NCBI GenBank assembly: GCA_035304345.1
Contig: DATGQE010000070.1
Coordinates: 94,149-158,148, forward strand
Direction: 5' to 3'
Length of the DNA: 64,000 nucleotides
Origin: IDS-8 sp035304345
Lineage (GTDB): Bacteria; Pseudomonadota; Gammaproteobacteria; Steroidobacterales; Woeseiaceae
Shown: positions 26,289 through 37,751 of the stretch, piece after piece
Layout of the letters: each line of letters opens with the position of its first letter
Numbering within the stretch: the first letter of the stretch is position 1
The notes under the pieces: model-generated
The model's database searches: none
Seen by the model: only the letters and a program-made list of their open reading frames with translations
Told to the model about the DNA's origin: nothing
Position numbers and translations under genes: made by a program

Positions 26289-27304
26289 CGGGGTCTCCAG
26301 CGAAAGATCGCCGCGCCGAGCACGAGGAACACGGCGCTCATGGCGGTCAGCACGGCGAGATCGACGCCGACGTCCGCGAGGCCGGCGCCGTCGAGCATGA
26401 TCGCCCGCGCCGCCTCGAGCATCCAGGTCAGCGGGAACACCTTCGACAGGTCGATGACCCACCGGCTGGCGCCCTCGAGGGGAAACCAGACGCCGGACAG
26501 CAGCATCATCGGCCAGGTGACGAGATTCAGCAGGCCGCCCGCCAGCTCCTCGCTCGTGACCCGCGCCGCGACGACCAGGCCCATCGCGATCAGGCACACC
26601 GCGCCCAAGGAGGCCACGGCGAGCAGCGCCCAGTAGCTGCCCTCCATGCGGATGTCGAGCAGCCAGGCCGTGCCCGCGAACACGGCGATCGTGATGGCGA
26701 TGATCAGGACGAAGCGCGAGGCCACCTGGGCGAGCACGAACTCGAGCGGCGTGAGCGGCGTCGCGCGCAGGCGTTTGAGGAAACCGTTCTTGCGGTAGCG
26801 GACGACGACGTAGCCCACGCCGAACAGGCAGCTGAACATCATGTTCATGCCGAGGATGCCGGGCAGCACCCAGTCGACATAGCGCAGGGCCTCGCCTTCG
26901 ATCTCCGCCTTCACGATGCGGCCCTCCGGATCCGTTTCGCGCAACGCGAGCTCGACGAAGTAGCCCTTCGGCGAGCCCGGATTCACCCAGTACTGCGCGG
27001 GCGGCTCGAGCCGCAACAGCAGGTCGAGCTCGTGGTGTGCCACCTTGCGCACGGCCTCGTCCTCGTCGTGCAGCGGCACGAAACGCACGTAGCGGGTCGC
27101 GAGGAAGGGGTGGGCGGTCTCGTCGACGGTGTCGGCCTGCTGCAGCACCCCGACTGTGTACTGCGGCCGCGAGGTGTCTCCGAAGATGAAATAGAGGCCG
27201 ATCATGAGCACGAACGGCAGGAGCACGTTCCAGCCGAGCGTGCCGCGGTCGCGGACGAACTCCAGGTTACGCGCACGAAAGACCGCCCAGATGCGTTTCA
27301 GCAT
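26285..27304 (-). CDS. ABC-2 type export permease
   Basis: A 339-residue permease with an N-terminal membrane helix (about 25-44, LGWNVLLPFVLMIGLYFIFG), a large extracytoplasmic domain (about 45-170) and five further helices (GILGMNMMFSCLFGVGYVVV, FVLIIAITIAVFAGTAWLL, LLAVASLGAVCLIAMGLVVA, LVTWPMMLLSGVWFPLEG, LAVLTAMSAVFLVLGAAIF). The conserved amphipathic helix KRLRATPLTPLEFVLAQ precedes helix 3. It pairs with the ATPase gene 13 bases upstream to form an exporter of drug, lipid or polysaccharide type; substrate unknown. Confidence 0.9.
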   Translation of the reverse strand: MLKRIWAVFRARNLEFVRDRGTLGWNVLLPFVLMIGLYFIFGDTSRPQYTVGVLQQADTVDETAHPFLATRYVRFVPLHDEDEAVRKVAHHELDLLLRLEPPAQYWVNPGSPKGYFVELALRETDPEGRIVKAEIEGEALRYVDWVLPGILGMNMMFSCLFGVGYVVVRYRKNGFLKRLRATPLTPLEFVLAQVASRFVLIIAITIAVFAGTAWLLDIRMEGSYWALLAVASLGAVCLIAMGLVVAARVTSEELAGGLLNLVTWPMMLLSGVWFPLEGASRWVIDLSKVFPLTWMLEAARAIMLDGAGLADVGVDLAVLTAMSAVFLVLGAAIFRWRPR

Positions 27305-27317
27305 GATCCCGGCTCGC

Positions 27318-28202
27318 TCACGCGCGCAGCGAATGGCCGGTGAGGTCGAGGAACAGGTCTTCGAGATTCGGCTGCCGGATCCGCAGGCGGTTCAGGCCGT
27401 GCACCTGCGAGGCGAGCTGCCGCAGGCTCTCGTTGACGTCGGTGGTCGGGATCTCGACGACGCCGCGCGCCTCGACCACCCGGTGCTCGATGCCGCCGAG
27501 CGCGTCACGCACGTCCTCCACCGGCAGCTCGATCAGGACGTTCGGGTAGTGGCTTTCGAGCAGCGACCGCGGAGATCCCTGCGCGACGATGCGGCCGGCG
27601 TCCATGATGGCGATCTCGTCGCACAGGATCTCCGCCTCCTCCATGTAATGCGTGGTGAGCACGACCGTCGTGCCGCGCTCCCGGATGCGCTCGACCAGCG
27701 CCCAGAAGTTGCGCCGGGCCTGCGGGTCGAGCCCGGTCGTCGGCTCGTCGAGGAACACCAGCCGCGGCGCGTTCACCAGCGCCACGGCGAGCAGGAGGCG
27801 CTGCCGCTGGCCGCCGGACAGTGCGCGGTTGTCGCGGTGCTGGAGGTCGCCGAGCGAGCACTCGTCGATGATCTCGTCGAGGTCGGCCCCGCGGTCGTAG
27901 AGGCTCCGGAACAGCTCCAGCGTCTCGCGCACGGTGAGGAAATCCTGCAGCGCGGTGTGCTGGAACTGGATGCCCGATTCCTCGCGGAACCGGCGCCCCG
28001 CCGGCTCGCCGAAGTACCGCACCTCGCCGGACGTGGCGGGGGTCACGCCCTCGATGATCTCGACGGTCGTCGTCTTCCCGGCCCCGTTCGGCCCGAGGAG
28101 CCCGAAGCAGCTCCCTTCCGCCACGGCGAAGCTGACGCCGTCCACGGCGAGCACGCCGGGATAGCGCTTCACGAGCCGGCGTGCCTCGAGCACGATCGCC
28201 AT
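27318..28202 (-). CDS. ABC exporter ATP-binding subunit
   Basis: The ATG at 28202 gives 294 residues. Walker A is LLGPNGAGKTTTVEIIEG near 35-52, the Q-loop IQFQHTALQDFLTVRETLEL, signature ALSGGQRQRLLLAVAL near 132-147, Walker B RLVFLDEPTTGLDPQARR near 151, and the H-loop TTHYMEEAEILCDEIAIM. The C-terminal region beyond 220 is the DrrA/CcmA-type extension. First gene of ATPase-permease-tatD. The open frame upstream of 28202 has no family similarity and is left out. Confidence 0.93.
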   Translation of the reverse strand: MAIVLEARRLVKRYPGVLAVDGVSFAVAEGSCFGLLGPNGAGKTTTVEIIEGVTPATSGEVRYFGEPAGRRFREESGIQFQHTALQDFLTVRETLELFRSLYDRGADLDEIIDECSLGDLQHRDNRALSGGQRQRLLLAVALVNAPRLVFLDEPTTGLDPQARRNFWALVERIRERGTTVVLTTHYMEEAEILCDEIAIMDAGRIVAQGSPRSLLESHYPNVLIELPVEDVRDALGGIEHRVVEARGVVEIPTTDVNESLRQLASQVHGLNRLRIRQPNLEDLFLDLTGHSLRA

Positions 28203-28339
28203 CGGGTCTCCGGGAAGCCGAAAAACGCGAAGATTACCGCTCGGGAGGTCCCGGGGACAGGCTCTGCCCCGGGGCGATTCAAACCGTGAGCCGCGCCGGG
28301 GCATCTGAGGACCGGTAACCCCCTCACGAGGAGCTTCGC

Positions 28340-29062
28340 ATGCTGAGACATTCCCTGGCGATCGCGGCGCTGGCCGGGCTGGTCGCGTTCGCCCCCGCCG
28401 CGCACGGGCTCGGGCTGGATTTCGGGCTCAACAAGGACATCCGGATCGCACCCGGCAGCGAAACCGACGGCCGCTCGACCGTGAACGGCGACATCGAGGT
28501 CGGCCGGGACGCGGTCGTGAACGGCGACCTCCACACCGTGAACGGCGGGATCGACATCGAGGCCAACGCCAGGGTGCGCGACGCGGAGAGCGTCAACGGC
28601 CGGATCCGCGTGGGCGAGGGGGCGACCGCCGGGATCGTCAAGAGCGTCAACGGGGCGATCAGCGTGGCGGGCGACGCCATGGTCCGGCAGGTCGACCTCG
28701 TGAACGGCCGCATCGACATCGAGCCGGGCGTCCGGGTCGAGCGGGGCGTGAGCAACGTGAACGGTGCGATCCGCATCGCCGGCGCCGAGATCGGAGCGGA
28801 TCTCGAGACGGTGAACGGCGACGTCCGGCTGTCCGAGGGCGCGCAGGTCGCCGGCGACCTGGTCGTCCGGAAGCCCCGGGGCTTCAACGCCGACCGGCGG
28901 CGGCTGCCGGAAATCGTCGTCGGACCGGGGGTCAGGATCGACGGCGAGATCGTGCTGGAGCGGGAGGTCGAGCTGTACCTGAGCGAGACCGCCGAGGTCG
29001 GGGGGGTGCGGGGCGTCATGAGCCTCGGGGACGCGGTGCGCTTCAGCGGGGAGCACCCCTGA
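28340..29062 (+). CDS. secreted beta-repeat protein with VNG turns
   Basis: I do not recognise a named family. The 240-residue protein has a signal peptide (cleavage likely after AAHG, about 23) and then at least seven repeats of about 18-20 residues, each containing VNGxI or VNGxV (STVNGDIEV, TVNGGIDI, SVNGRIRV, SVNGAISV, LVNGRIDI, NVNGAIRI, TVNGDVRL) between about 48 and 170. Regular short strands with Gly/Asn turns suggest a beta-solenoid, similar in style to bactofilin-like polymers and to DUF4097-type adhesin repeats, but exported. A Gly-rich end (VGGVRGVMSLGD) follows. Monocistronic, divergent from the ABC operon. Confidence 0.7.
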   Translation: MLRHSLAIAALAGLVAFAPAAHGLGLDFGLNKDIRIAPGSETDGRSTVNGDIEVGRDAVVNGDLHTVNGGIDIEANARVRDAESVNGRIRVGEGATAGIVKSVNGAISVAGDAMVRQVDLVNGRIDIEPGVRVERGVSNVNGAIRIAGAEIGADLETVNGDVRLSEGAQVAGDLVVRKPRGFNADRRRLPEIVVGPGVRIDGEIVLEREVELYLSETAEVGGVRGVMSLGDAVRFSGEHP

Positions 29063-29118
29063 TCCCGGCCCCGGCCGACCCCCGTTTGCTTTGCCCAAGG
29101 AGGCCGTAAAATAGCGGG

Positions 29119-29874
29119 GTGCGTTCCCCCCGCTCCCAGCTCTCGCTGTTTCCGGACGGTGCCGCCGCCCTGCACCTGCCGGCGTTCTCCGTGCGCAAGA
29201 GCGCGCGCGCCAAGCGCCTCACGATCAAGGTCTTCCCGAGGGGACGCGTCGAGGTCGTGGTGCCGCGCCGGACGCGGGCCGCGGACGTGCAGGCGTTCGT
29301 GGCCGAGAACGCGGGCTGGATCCGCGAGGCGCGCAACGCTTTCGCGGTGGAGCACCTGCCCGAGGACCTCGCCCTGCCGTCCACGATCCGGCTGCGCGCG
29401 CTGGGCAGGACGGTGCGCGTGCGCTACGTGCGCCGCCGCGATCTCCGCTCGGTGCGCTGCCGCACGGTCGGCCAGGTCCTCGAGCTCACCGGGCCCGTGG
29501 ACGACGAGTCGGCCTGCCTCGCGGCGCTGAGGCGCTGGCTGTGCCAGCTCGCGCGCGTCGAGCTCGAGCCGCAGCTCGAGCGGCTGGCCGCGCGGATGCG
29601 CACGCCCTACCGCAAGCTGCAGATCCGCGCGCAGCGCACCTGCTGGGGCAGCCACAGCTCGAGCGGCACCATCAGCCTGAACTTCTGCCTGCTGTTCCTG
29701 AAGCCGGAGCTGGTGCGCTACCTGATGGTGCACGAGCTCGCGCATGGCCGGCACATGAACCACTCGGCACGGTTCTGGAAGCTGGTGGAGCAGTTCGAGC
29801 CCGACTACGAGCGCCTCGACAAGGCGCTCACCGACAGCTGGCGCGAAGTTCCCGCCTGGCTCGGCATCTACTGA
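29119..29874 (+). CDS. YgjP-like (DUF45/M48-related) metallopeptidase
   Basis: The 251-residue protein carries the zinc motif VHELAHGRHMNHSARFWKLV near 206-225, in which HExxH and a third His 5 residues on are the ligands, preceded by RTCWGSHSSSGTISLNF near 172-188, characteristic of the DUF45/YgjP family. The N-terminal half (VRKSARAKRLTIKVFPRGRV) is the basic strand region of the same family. These proteins frequently accompany restriction-modification systems but also occur alone, as here. GTG start at 29119 is the only sensible start after the AAGGAGG sequence at about 29097. Confidence 0.85.
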   Translation: MRSPRSQLSLFPDGAAALHLPAFSVRKSARAKRLTIKVFPRGRVEVVVPRRTRAADVQAFVAENAGWIREARNAFAVEHLPEDLALPSTIRLRALGRTVRVRYVRRRDLRSVRCRTVGQVLELTGPVDDESACLAALRRWLCQLARVELEPQLERLAARMRTPYRKLQIRAQRTCWGSHSSSGTISLNFCLLFLKPELVRYLMVHELAHGRHMNHSARFWKLVEQFEPDYERLDKALTDSWREVPAWLGIY

Positions 29875-29899
29875 GCGCCCCCGCGGCCGGGGCCACGCG

Positions 29900-30913
29900 T
29901 CAGCCTTCGCCCAGGAGCTCGCGCAGGTTGATCACCGCGGCATTCGCGCGCGCGAGGTAGTTCGCCATCACGAGCGAATGGTTGGCGAACAGGCCGTAAC
30001 CGCCGCCGTTCAGCACGACCGGCGAGCGCAGCGGCTGGATGCTGGCCTCGAGCTCGCGGATGATCTGGCGCACGCTGGCCTCGGCGTTCTTGTCCTTCAG
30101 CACCTGCGCGAAGTCGAACTCCGCGGCGCGGAAGAAGTGCAGCAGGGCCCACGCGGTGCCGCGCGCCTCGAAGAAGACGTCGTCCACCTCGAGCCAGGGC
30201 GTGCGCACGTCGACGCGGTCGCCGAAAGGCGAGGTGGCCTCGGCCGCGCGGTCCCCGGCGAGGTCCGTGTTGATCACGTCCCGCGTCACGCTGTTGCCGA
30301 GCCGGCGGGTGAGGCTGCCCAGGCGCTTCTCCACCTGCGCCAGCCATTCGCGCAGGTTGTCGGCGCGTGCGTAGAAGCGGGCCGGCGGCTCGCGGCTGCC
30401 GGTGAGCCGGTCCCGGTAGCGGGTGAAGCCCTCGATGGCCTCGCGGTAGCGGGCTTCGGCGGGCGGCAGGAGCCAGGAGTCCATCTCGGTGAAGAACAGC
30501 GGCTCGGCGACCGCGAGGTCGGGGTCCTCGCGCGACTGCGACTGGCTGCGGCTGTAATCGTTGCGAAACACGCGCGCGAGGTCGCGCACCTGCTGTAGCA
30601 CGCCGTATTCCCAGTTCGGGATGTTGTCCAGGAAAACGCCGGGGGAGAGCCGGTCGTTGCTCAGGAAGCCGCCCGGCTTGTCGAGCAGTGTCCGGGCCAC
30701 CCGGATCAGCGTGTCCGTCGAGGCATAGCCCACGACCACCCGCTCGGAATCGGGGTTGCGGTTCACCCAGAACACGTCCGGTTCGCCGGACCAGTAGACG
30801 CACAACGCCGTGAACAGGAGCAGCAGCGCGCCGGCACCGAACAGCGCGGGCCTGAGCCAGGCGGGGTGCTGGCGAGGCGTTGCGTTGCCGGCCTGGCGGC
30901 GTCTGAAGATCAT
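29900..30913 (-). CDS. DUF2333 family membrane-anchored protein
   Basis: A 337-residue protein with one N-terminal membrane segment (about 22-44, LRPALFGAGALLLLFTALCV) and a mostly helical periplasmic part. Segments such as GYASTDTLIRVARTLLDKPGGF near 63-84, DNIPNWEYGVLQQVRDLARV near 95-114 and the end LNGGGYGLFANHSLVMANYL match what I know as DUF2333, a gammaproteobacterial family of unknown function. Its own promoter is presumably in the 67-base gap to acnA. No catalytic motif visible. Confidence 0.8.
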   Translation of the reverse strand: MIFRRRQAGNATPRQHPAWLRPALFGAGALLLLFTALCVYWSGEPDVFWVNRNPDSERVVVGYASTDTLIRVARTLLDKPGGFLSNDRLSPGVFLDNIPNWEYGVLQQVRDLARVFRNDYSRSQSQSREDPDLAVAEPLFFTEMDSWLLPPAEARYREAIEGFTRYRDRLTGSREPPARFYARADNLREWLAQVEKRLGSLTRRLGNSVTRDVINTDLAGDRAAEATSPFGDRVDVRTPWLEVDDVFFEARGTAWALLHFFRAAEFDFAQVLKDKNAEASVRQIIRELEASIQPLRSPVVLNGGGYGLFANHSLVMANYLARANAAVINLRELLGEG

Positions 30914-30980
30914 GTAGCGTTAGCGAATGCTGGCGGACCCGGGGGTCGGACGCCCAAGTGTAGCAGACCCCTCGAACCCG

Positions 30981-33668
<2,688 letters not shown>

Positions 33669-33769
33669 CGGTCTCCGGGAGTTTCTGGTTCTCGGGAGCG
33701 GGGCCGCGGCTTCGCTGGAAGGAGGAGCCGTGGCGCGGGCCGCCATTATAGCAGTCCGCGCGAATGCGC

Positions 33770-34924
33770 TCAGACGGCGGCTTCGAGCACCGCGTTCGCC
33801 GCGTGGCCGGGCGCGGCGCTCCGTGCCTCCGCAATGGTGGCGCCGCCGAGGCAGCGGTCGCCGTCGTAGAACACGACGAACTGGCCCGGCGCGACGGCAC
33901 GCTGCGGGCGGGCGAACGTCACCTCCAGCCGGCCGTCCGGCAGCGCGCGCACGCGGCAGTCCTGGTCGGGCTGGCGATGGCGGACCTTCGCCCGGCACGC
34001 GCGCCCGGGCCCGAGCCCGTCCGGCGGCGTGCCGATCCAGGTCGGGTCGGCGGCGACGAGCCCGCCGGCGTACAGCCGCGGGTCGTCGCCCTGGACGACG
34101 ACGAGGGCGTTCGCCTGCGCGTCCTTCGCCGCGACGTACCAGGGCGCGTCGTCCGCATCGTCGCGGCCCCCGATGCCGAGGCCCTGCCGCTGGCCGATCG
34201 TGTAGTACGGCAGCCCGGCGTGGCGGCCGACCGTGCGGCCGTCCGCCGTCCGGATCGGGCCCGGCTCGGCCTCGAGCCAGCGCGAGAGGAACTCGCGAAA
34301 GGGCCGCTCGCCGATGAAGCAGATGCCGGTGCTGTCCTTCTTGTCGAACACCGGCAGGCCGCGGTCGCGTGCCAGGGCACGCACCTCCGCCTTGGTGAGG
34401 CCGCCGAGCGGGAACACGGCGTCCGCCAGCGCGTCCGCGGGCACCGCGTGCAGGAAGTAGCTCTGGTCCTTGTCCCGGTCGCGCGCCTTGTACAGCCGCA
34501 CCTCGCCGGCTTCGTGGCGGAGCGCGGCGTAGTGGCCCGTCGCCACGCGCTCGGCGCCCAGGCGCGCGGCGTAGCGGCGGAAGGCGCCGAACTTGATGTG
34601 CCGGTTGCAGAGGACGTCCGGGTTGGGCGTGCGGCCGGCGCGGTACTCGCGCAGGAAATACGCGAACACCTCGTCGCGGTACTCGCGGGCGAAGTTCACG
34701 TGGTGCAGCGGGATCCCGAGCGCGTCGCAGACCCGGCGCGCGTCCTGCAGGTCGGCGGCCGCGGTGCAGTAGCCGTCGTCGTCCTGCCAGTTGGTCATGT
34801 GCAGCGCGTGCACGTCCGCCCCGGCGTCCGCGAGCAGCATCGCCGCGACGGCCGAGTCCACGCCGCCGGACAGGCCGACCACCACGCGCCGGCCGCGCAC
34901 AGTCTCGAGATCCAGGGAGTCCAT
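33770..34924 (-). CDS. mnmA: tRNA-specific 2-thiouridylase MnmA
   Basis: The 384-residue enzyme puts sulfur on U34 of Lys, Glu and Gln tRNAs. The PP-loop VVVGLSGGVDSAVAAMLLAD is at about 14-33; the two catalytic cysteines are in NPDVLCNRHIKF near 100 and STGICFIGERPF near 195; FGAFRRYAARLGAERVATGHY lies between. The ATG at 34924 is preferred to the in-frame GTG immediately before it. The gene lies 52 bases downstream of a NudJ-type gene, the same neighbours as in E. coli. Confidence 0.96.
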   Translation of the reverse strand: MDSLDLETVRGRRVVVGLSGGVDSAVAAMLLADAGADVHALHMTNWQDDDGYCTAAADLQDARRVCDALGIPLHHVNFAREYRDEVFAYFLREYRAGRTPNPDVLCNRHIKFGAFRRYAARLGAERVATGHYAALRHEAGEVRLYKARDRDKDQSYFLHAVPADALADAVFPLGGLTKAEVRALARDRGLPVFDKKDSTGICFIGERPFREFLSRWLEAEPGPIRTADGRTVGRHAGLPYYTIGQRQGLGIGGRDDADDAPWYVAAKDAQANALVVVQGDDPRLYAGGLVAADPTWIGTPPDGLGPGRACRAKVRHRQPDQDCRVRALPDGRLEVTFARPQRAVAPGQFVVFYDGDRCLGGATIAEARSAAPGHAANAVLEAAV

Positions 34925-34976
34925 CACGCGCCGGATTATACGCGCGTACTGACCGGTCGGCGCCGCCCCCCGGGGG

Positions 34977-35468
34977 TTACACGAGGCAGGCGCTCGCGAT
35001 GACGGCGTCGACGTTCTGCTGCACCGGCATCAGGGGCGCCAGGAGGTCCGTCGGCTGCCGCACGCCCGCGAGGTAGTCGTCCACGCAGCGGATCACGACG
35101 GGCGAGCGTAGCGACGGCCGGCGCCGGCGCAAATCGTCCGGCGAGTACCAGTGCACCGCGTGCACGCCGTCCTCCAGCGGCCGGCTCCGGCTCTCCGAGA
35201 GGAGGTTCGCGACGTACACGATGCGCAGGAACTGCTGGCGCGATTGCGGGTGGATCCAGAGGTACACGCCGAGCAGGCTCTCCACCTCGACAAGGCAGCC
35301 CGTTTCCTCGAGCGTTTCGCGCACCACGGCGGCCTCCGGGGATTCGTTCGCCTCGATGTGGCCGCCGGGCTGGGTGATCACGAGGGCGCCCGAGACGCGC
35401 TCCTCGACGACGAGGAAGCGGCCGTCACGCGGCACTACGGCGGCGACTGTGAGGTCCGTCGGGAGCAC
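34977..35468 (-). CDS. nudJ: Nudix hydrolase, NudJ-like
   Basis: A 163-residue Nudix phosphatase. The Nudix box is GGHIEANESPEAAVVRETLE followed by ETGC, residues about 35-58, keeping the catalytic REx2EE pattern. Location directly upstream of mnmA and close to purB is the E. coli order purB-hflD-mnmA-nudJ, which is the main reason for choosing NudJ (HMP-PP/nucleotide phosphatase) over other Nudix classes. The start is GTG at 35468, 10 bases after the end of the upstream gene, so the two are probably cotranscribed. Confidence 0.85.
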   Translation of the reverse strand: MLPTDLTVAAVVPRDGRFLVVEERVSGALVITQPGGHIEANESPEAAVVRETLEETGCLVEVESLLGVYLWIHPQSRQQFLRIVYVANLLSESRSRPLEDGVHAVHWYSPDDLRRRRPSLRSPVVIRCVDDYLAGVRQPTDLLAPLMPVQQNVDAVIASACLV

Positions 35469-35478
35469 GATCGCCGGG

Positions 35479-35982
35479 TCAGATTCCGAGCTGGCGGAAC
35501 TCGATCTCGACTTCGCTGGCGTGCCAGATCTCGTCGAACATCCGGCCGTAGACCCTCGCGATCGACGGCTCGTAGGTGTCGGCGATGCCTTCCCAGCGGC
35601 TGGCCTGCAGGCGATAGACGAGGGCGGTCTCGTCGGCGATGCAGAAGGACTCGGCGTGCGTGCGCAGGTCCTCGCGGACGTGCCGGAACTCGATGTAGGT
35701 GTTCAGCCGGCGCCCCAGGTGAACGAAGGCATTGCCGTTCTTGACGGCGCGGGACGGGTCGGCGATCAGGACGCGGATGCGGGCATAGGCCTGCGACAGC
35801 ACGAGCCGCTTGACGACCTCGAGGAAATCCGGGTCGTCGTAGATCCCGGGCTCGAGATCGTGGGTGAAGATCGACACCCGGCGCGTCGCCTCGTTCGCGA
35901 CCTCGATCACCGCGCGGCGCATTTCCTCCTGGGTAGAGATCACCCAGCGACGACCTTTCTTCCGTGTCGTTTCCATCGTCAT
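35479..35982 (-). CDS. uncharacterised PLD-like domain protein without HKD motif
   Basis: A 167-residue soluble protein. The N terminus RRWVISTQEEMRRAVIEVAN leads into alternating strand/helix patterns (VSIFTHDLEPGIYDD near 36-50, ARIRVLIADPSRAVKNGNAF near 67-86, YIEFRHV, ESFCIADETALVYRL near 110-124) that look like one half of a phospholipase D fold, as in the DUF7931-type proteins I recall from gammaproteobacteria. The catalytic HxK motif is absent, so it is probably not an active PLD. It is immediately upstream of the NudJ-like gene. Function unknown. Confidence 0.6.
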   Translation of the reverse strand: MTMETTRKKGRRWVISTQEEMRRAVIEVANEATRRVSIFTHDLEPGIYDDPDFLEVVKRLVLSQAYARIRVLIADPSRAVKNGNAFVHLGRRLNTYIEFRHVREDLRTHAESFCIADETALVYRLQASRWEGIADTYEPSIARVYGRMFDEIWHASEVEIEFRQLGI

Positions 35983-36291
35983 TCGCGTTGTTGCACCCTA
36001 AAGCTGACAACACCTGCGCTTAGCCTCGGTGCCGCGGCGAACGAGCTTCCCTTGCAAAAGCGGCCTCTGCGGAGGACCTCGATTCAGTCGCCGATGTCGC
36101 GGTGAGATTATGTTACCGGTGCCACCGGGCCCCCGTTGCCAACTGCGTCACGTTTTAGGGAGATTGCACCGGCGGCGGGCGTTCGCAAAGGTGAACGCTG
36201 CTCTTGACGGTGCGGGCGCGTTCTGCTTCGTGCCGGCGGCTCGAAGGCTGCCTGCAGGCATGCCTACGGTAACGCAAATCGCGGCGGCCGG
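35983..36291. other. intergenic gap without recognised gene
   Basis: About 309 bases between the PLD-like gene and the end of purB. It is less G+C-biased than its surroundings and must contain the promoter for the PLD-nudJ-mnmA run. CCTGCAGG and AGGCATGCCT palindromes overlap at 36251-36265, near the purB end. I see no tRNA, no conserved small RNA and no convincing reading frame. Confidence 0.5.
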
Positions 36292-37647
36292 CTACGACGA
36301 GCGGGCGAGCGTCGCCGCGAGCCCGGTGTAGGTCGCGGGCGTGAGCTCGAGCAGGCGCCGCTTCGCGTCCTCGGGGATGTCGAGCGTGGCGATGAACTCG
36401 TGCAGGACCTCGCGGCTCACCTTGCGGCCGCGCGTGAGCGCCTTCATCTTCTCGTACGGTTCCGGGATGCCGTGACAGCGCATCACCGTCTGCACGGCTT
36501 CGCCCAGGACTTCCCACGCGTCCTCGAGGTCGCGGGCGATGGCCGCCGTGTCCGCCTGCACCTTCTCGAGCCCGGCGAGGATCGAGCGGATTGCGAGCAG
36601 CACGTGGCCGGCGGCGACGCCGAAGTTGCGCTGCACGGTCGAGTCGCTCAGGTCGCGCTGCCAGCGCGACACCGGCAGCTTGTCGGCGAGGTGGCCGAGC
36701 AGGGCGCCGGCGACGCCGAGGTTGCCCTCGGCGTTCTCGAAGTCGATCGGGTTCACCTTGTGCGGCATGGTCGAGGAGCCGATCTCGGCGTCCCTGATGC
36801 GCAACCGGAAGTAGCCCAGGGAGATGTAGCCCCACATGTCCCGGCACAGGTCGAGGAGCACGGTCGTGCAGCGGGACAGCGCGTGCAGGTACTCCGCCAT
36901 CCAGTCGTGCGGCTCGATCTGCGTCGTGAGCGGGTTGGGGGAGAGGCCCAGCGACTCGACGAACCGGCGGCTCAGGTCCGGCCAGTCGACCCCGGGACAC
37001 GCGACCACGTGCGCGTTGAAGTTGCCCACCGCGCCGTTCATCTTGCCGCGCACCTCCACGGCGGACCAGCGGGCCTGCGCGTGCGCGAGGCGCGTCGCGA
37101 ACACGGCGAGCTCCTTGCCCAGCGTGGTCGGGCTCGCCGCCTGGCCGTGGGTGCGGGCCAGCATCGGCAGGGCCGCGTGCTCGTGGGCCAGCGCGCGGAG
37201 CCTCCCGACCACCTCTTTCAGGGCGGGAACGAGCACGTTGTCGCGCCCGAACCTCAGCATCAGCGCGTACGCGAGGTTGTTGATGTCCTCCGACGTGCAG
37301 CCGAAGTGGATGAAATCGCCCGCGTTGCCGACGGCCTCCGAGCCTAGCTGCTTGCGCAGGAAGTACTCCACGGCCTTGACGTCGTGGTTGGTCGTCGCCT
37401 CGATCTTGCGGATGGCTTCCGCGTCCTCTGCGGTGAAGCCGTCGACGATGCGGTTCAGGGCGCCCTTCACGACCGGCGACAGGGGCGGGAGCGGCTCGAA
37501 GGAGGGCTCGTCGGCGAGCCACTGCAACCAGCGGACCTCGACCAGCACGCGGTAGCGGATCAGGCCGTACTCACTGAAGATGTCGCGCAGCGGGCCGACT
37601 TTCGCGGCGTAACGGCCGTCGAGTGGCGACAGTGCCCTGATGCTCAT
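36292..37647 (-). CDS. purB: adenylosuccinate lyase
   Basis: The 451-residue fumarase/aspartase-superfamily lyase acts twice in purine synthesis (SAICAR to AICAR and adenylosuccinate to AMP). The start at 37647 gives the E. coli-like N terminus MSIRALSPLDGRYAAKVGPL; the signature loop SSTMPHKVNPIDFENAEGNL near 290-309 carries the catalytic Ser, and TSEDINNLAYALML near 120 and ARTHGQAASPTTLGKEL near 165 supply substrate contacts. It is the PurB subclass with the long DGRY start. Divergent from fumC, 104 bases apart. Confidence 0.96.
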   Translation of the reverse strand: MSIRALSPLDGRYAAKVGPLRDIFSEYGLIRYRVLVEVRWLQWLADEPSFEPLPPLSPVVKGALNRIVDGFTAEDAEAIRKIEATTNHDVKAVEYFLRKQLGSEAVGNAGDFIHFGCTSEDINNLAYALMLRFGRDNVLVPALKEVVGRLRALAHEHAALPMLARTHGQAASPTTLGKELAVFATRLAHAQARWSAVEVRGKMNGAVGNFNAHVVACPGVDWPDLSRRFVESLGLSPNPLTTQIEPHDWMAEYLHALSRCTTVLLDLCRDMWGYISLGYFRLRIRDAEIGSSTMPHKVNPIDFENAEGNLGVAGALLGHLADKLPVSRWQRDLSDSTVQRNFGVAAGHVLLAIRSILAGLEKVQADTAAIARDLEDAWEVLGEAVQTVMRCHGIPEPYEKMKALTRGRKVSREVLHEFIATLDIPEDAKRRLLELTPATYTGLAATLARSS

Positions 37648-37751
37648 GACCGGCTTGACTCGAGCGCTCCCGCAGTACTGGCAGGCGGAGCGCGAATCAT
37701 ACACTATTGCACCCCGTTTCAGCCGCGCCTGGAGAGCACGAGGGACGAGGA

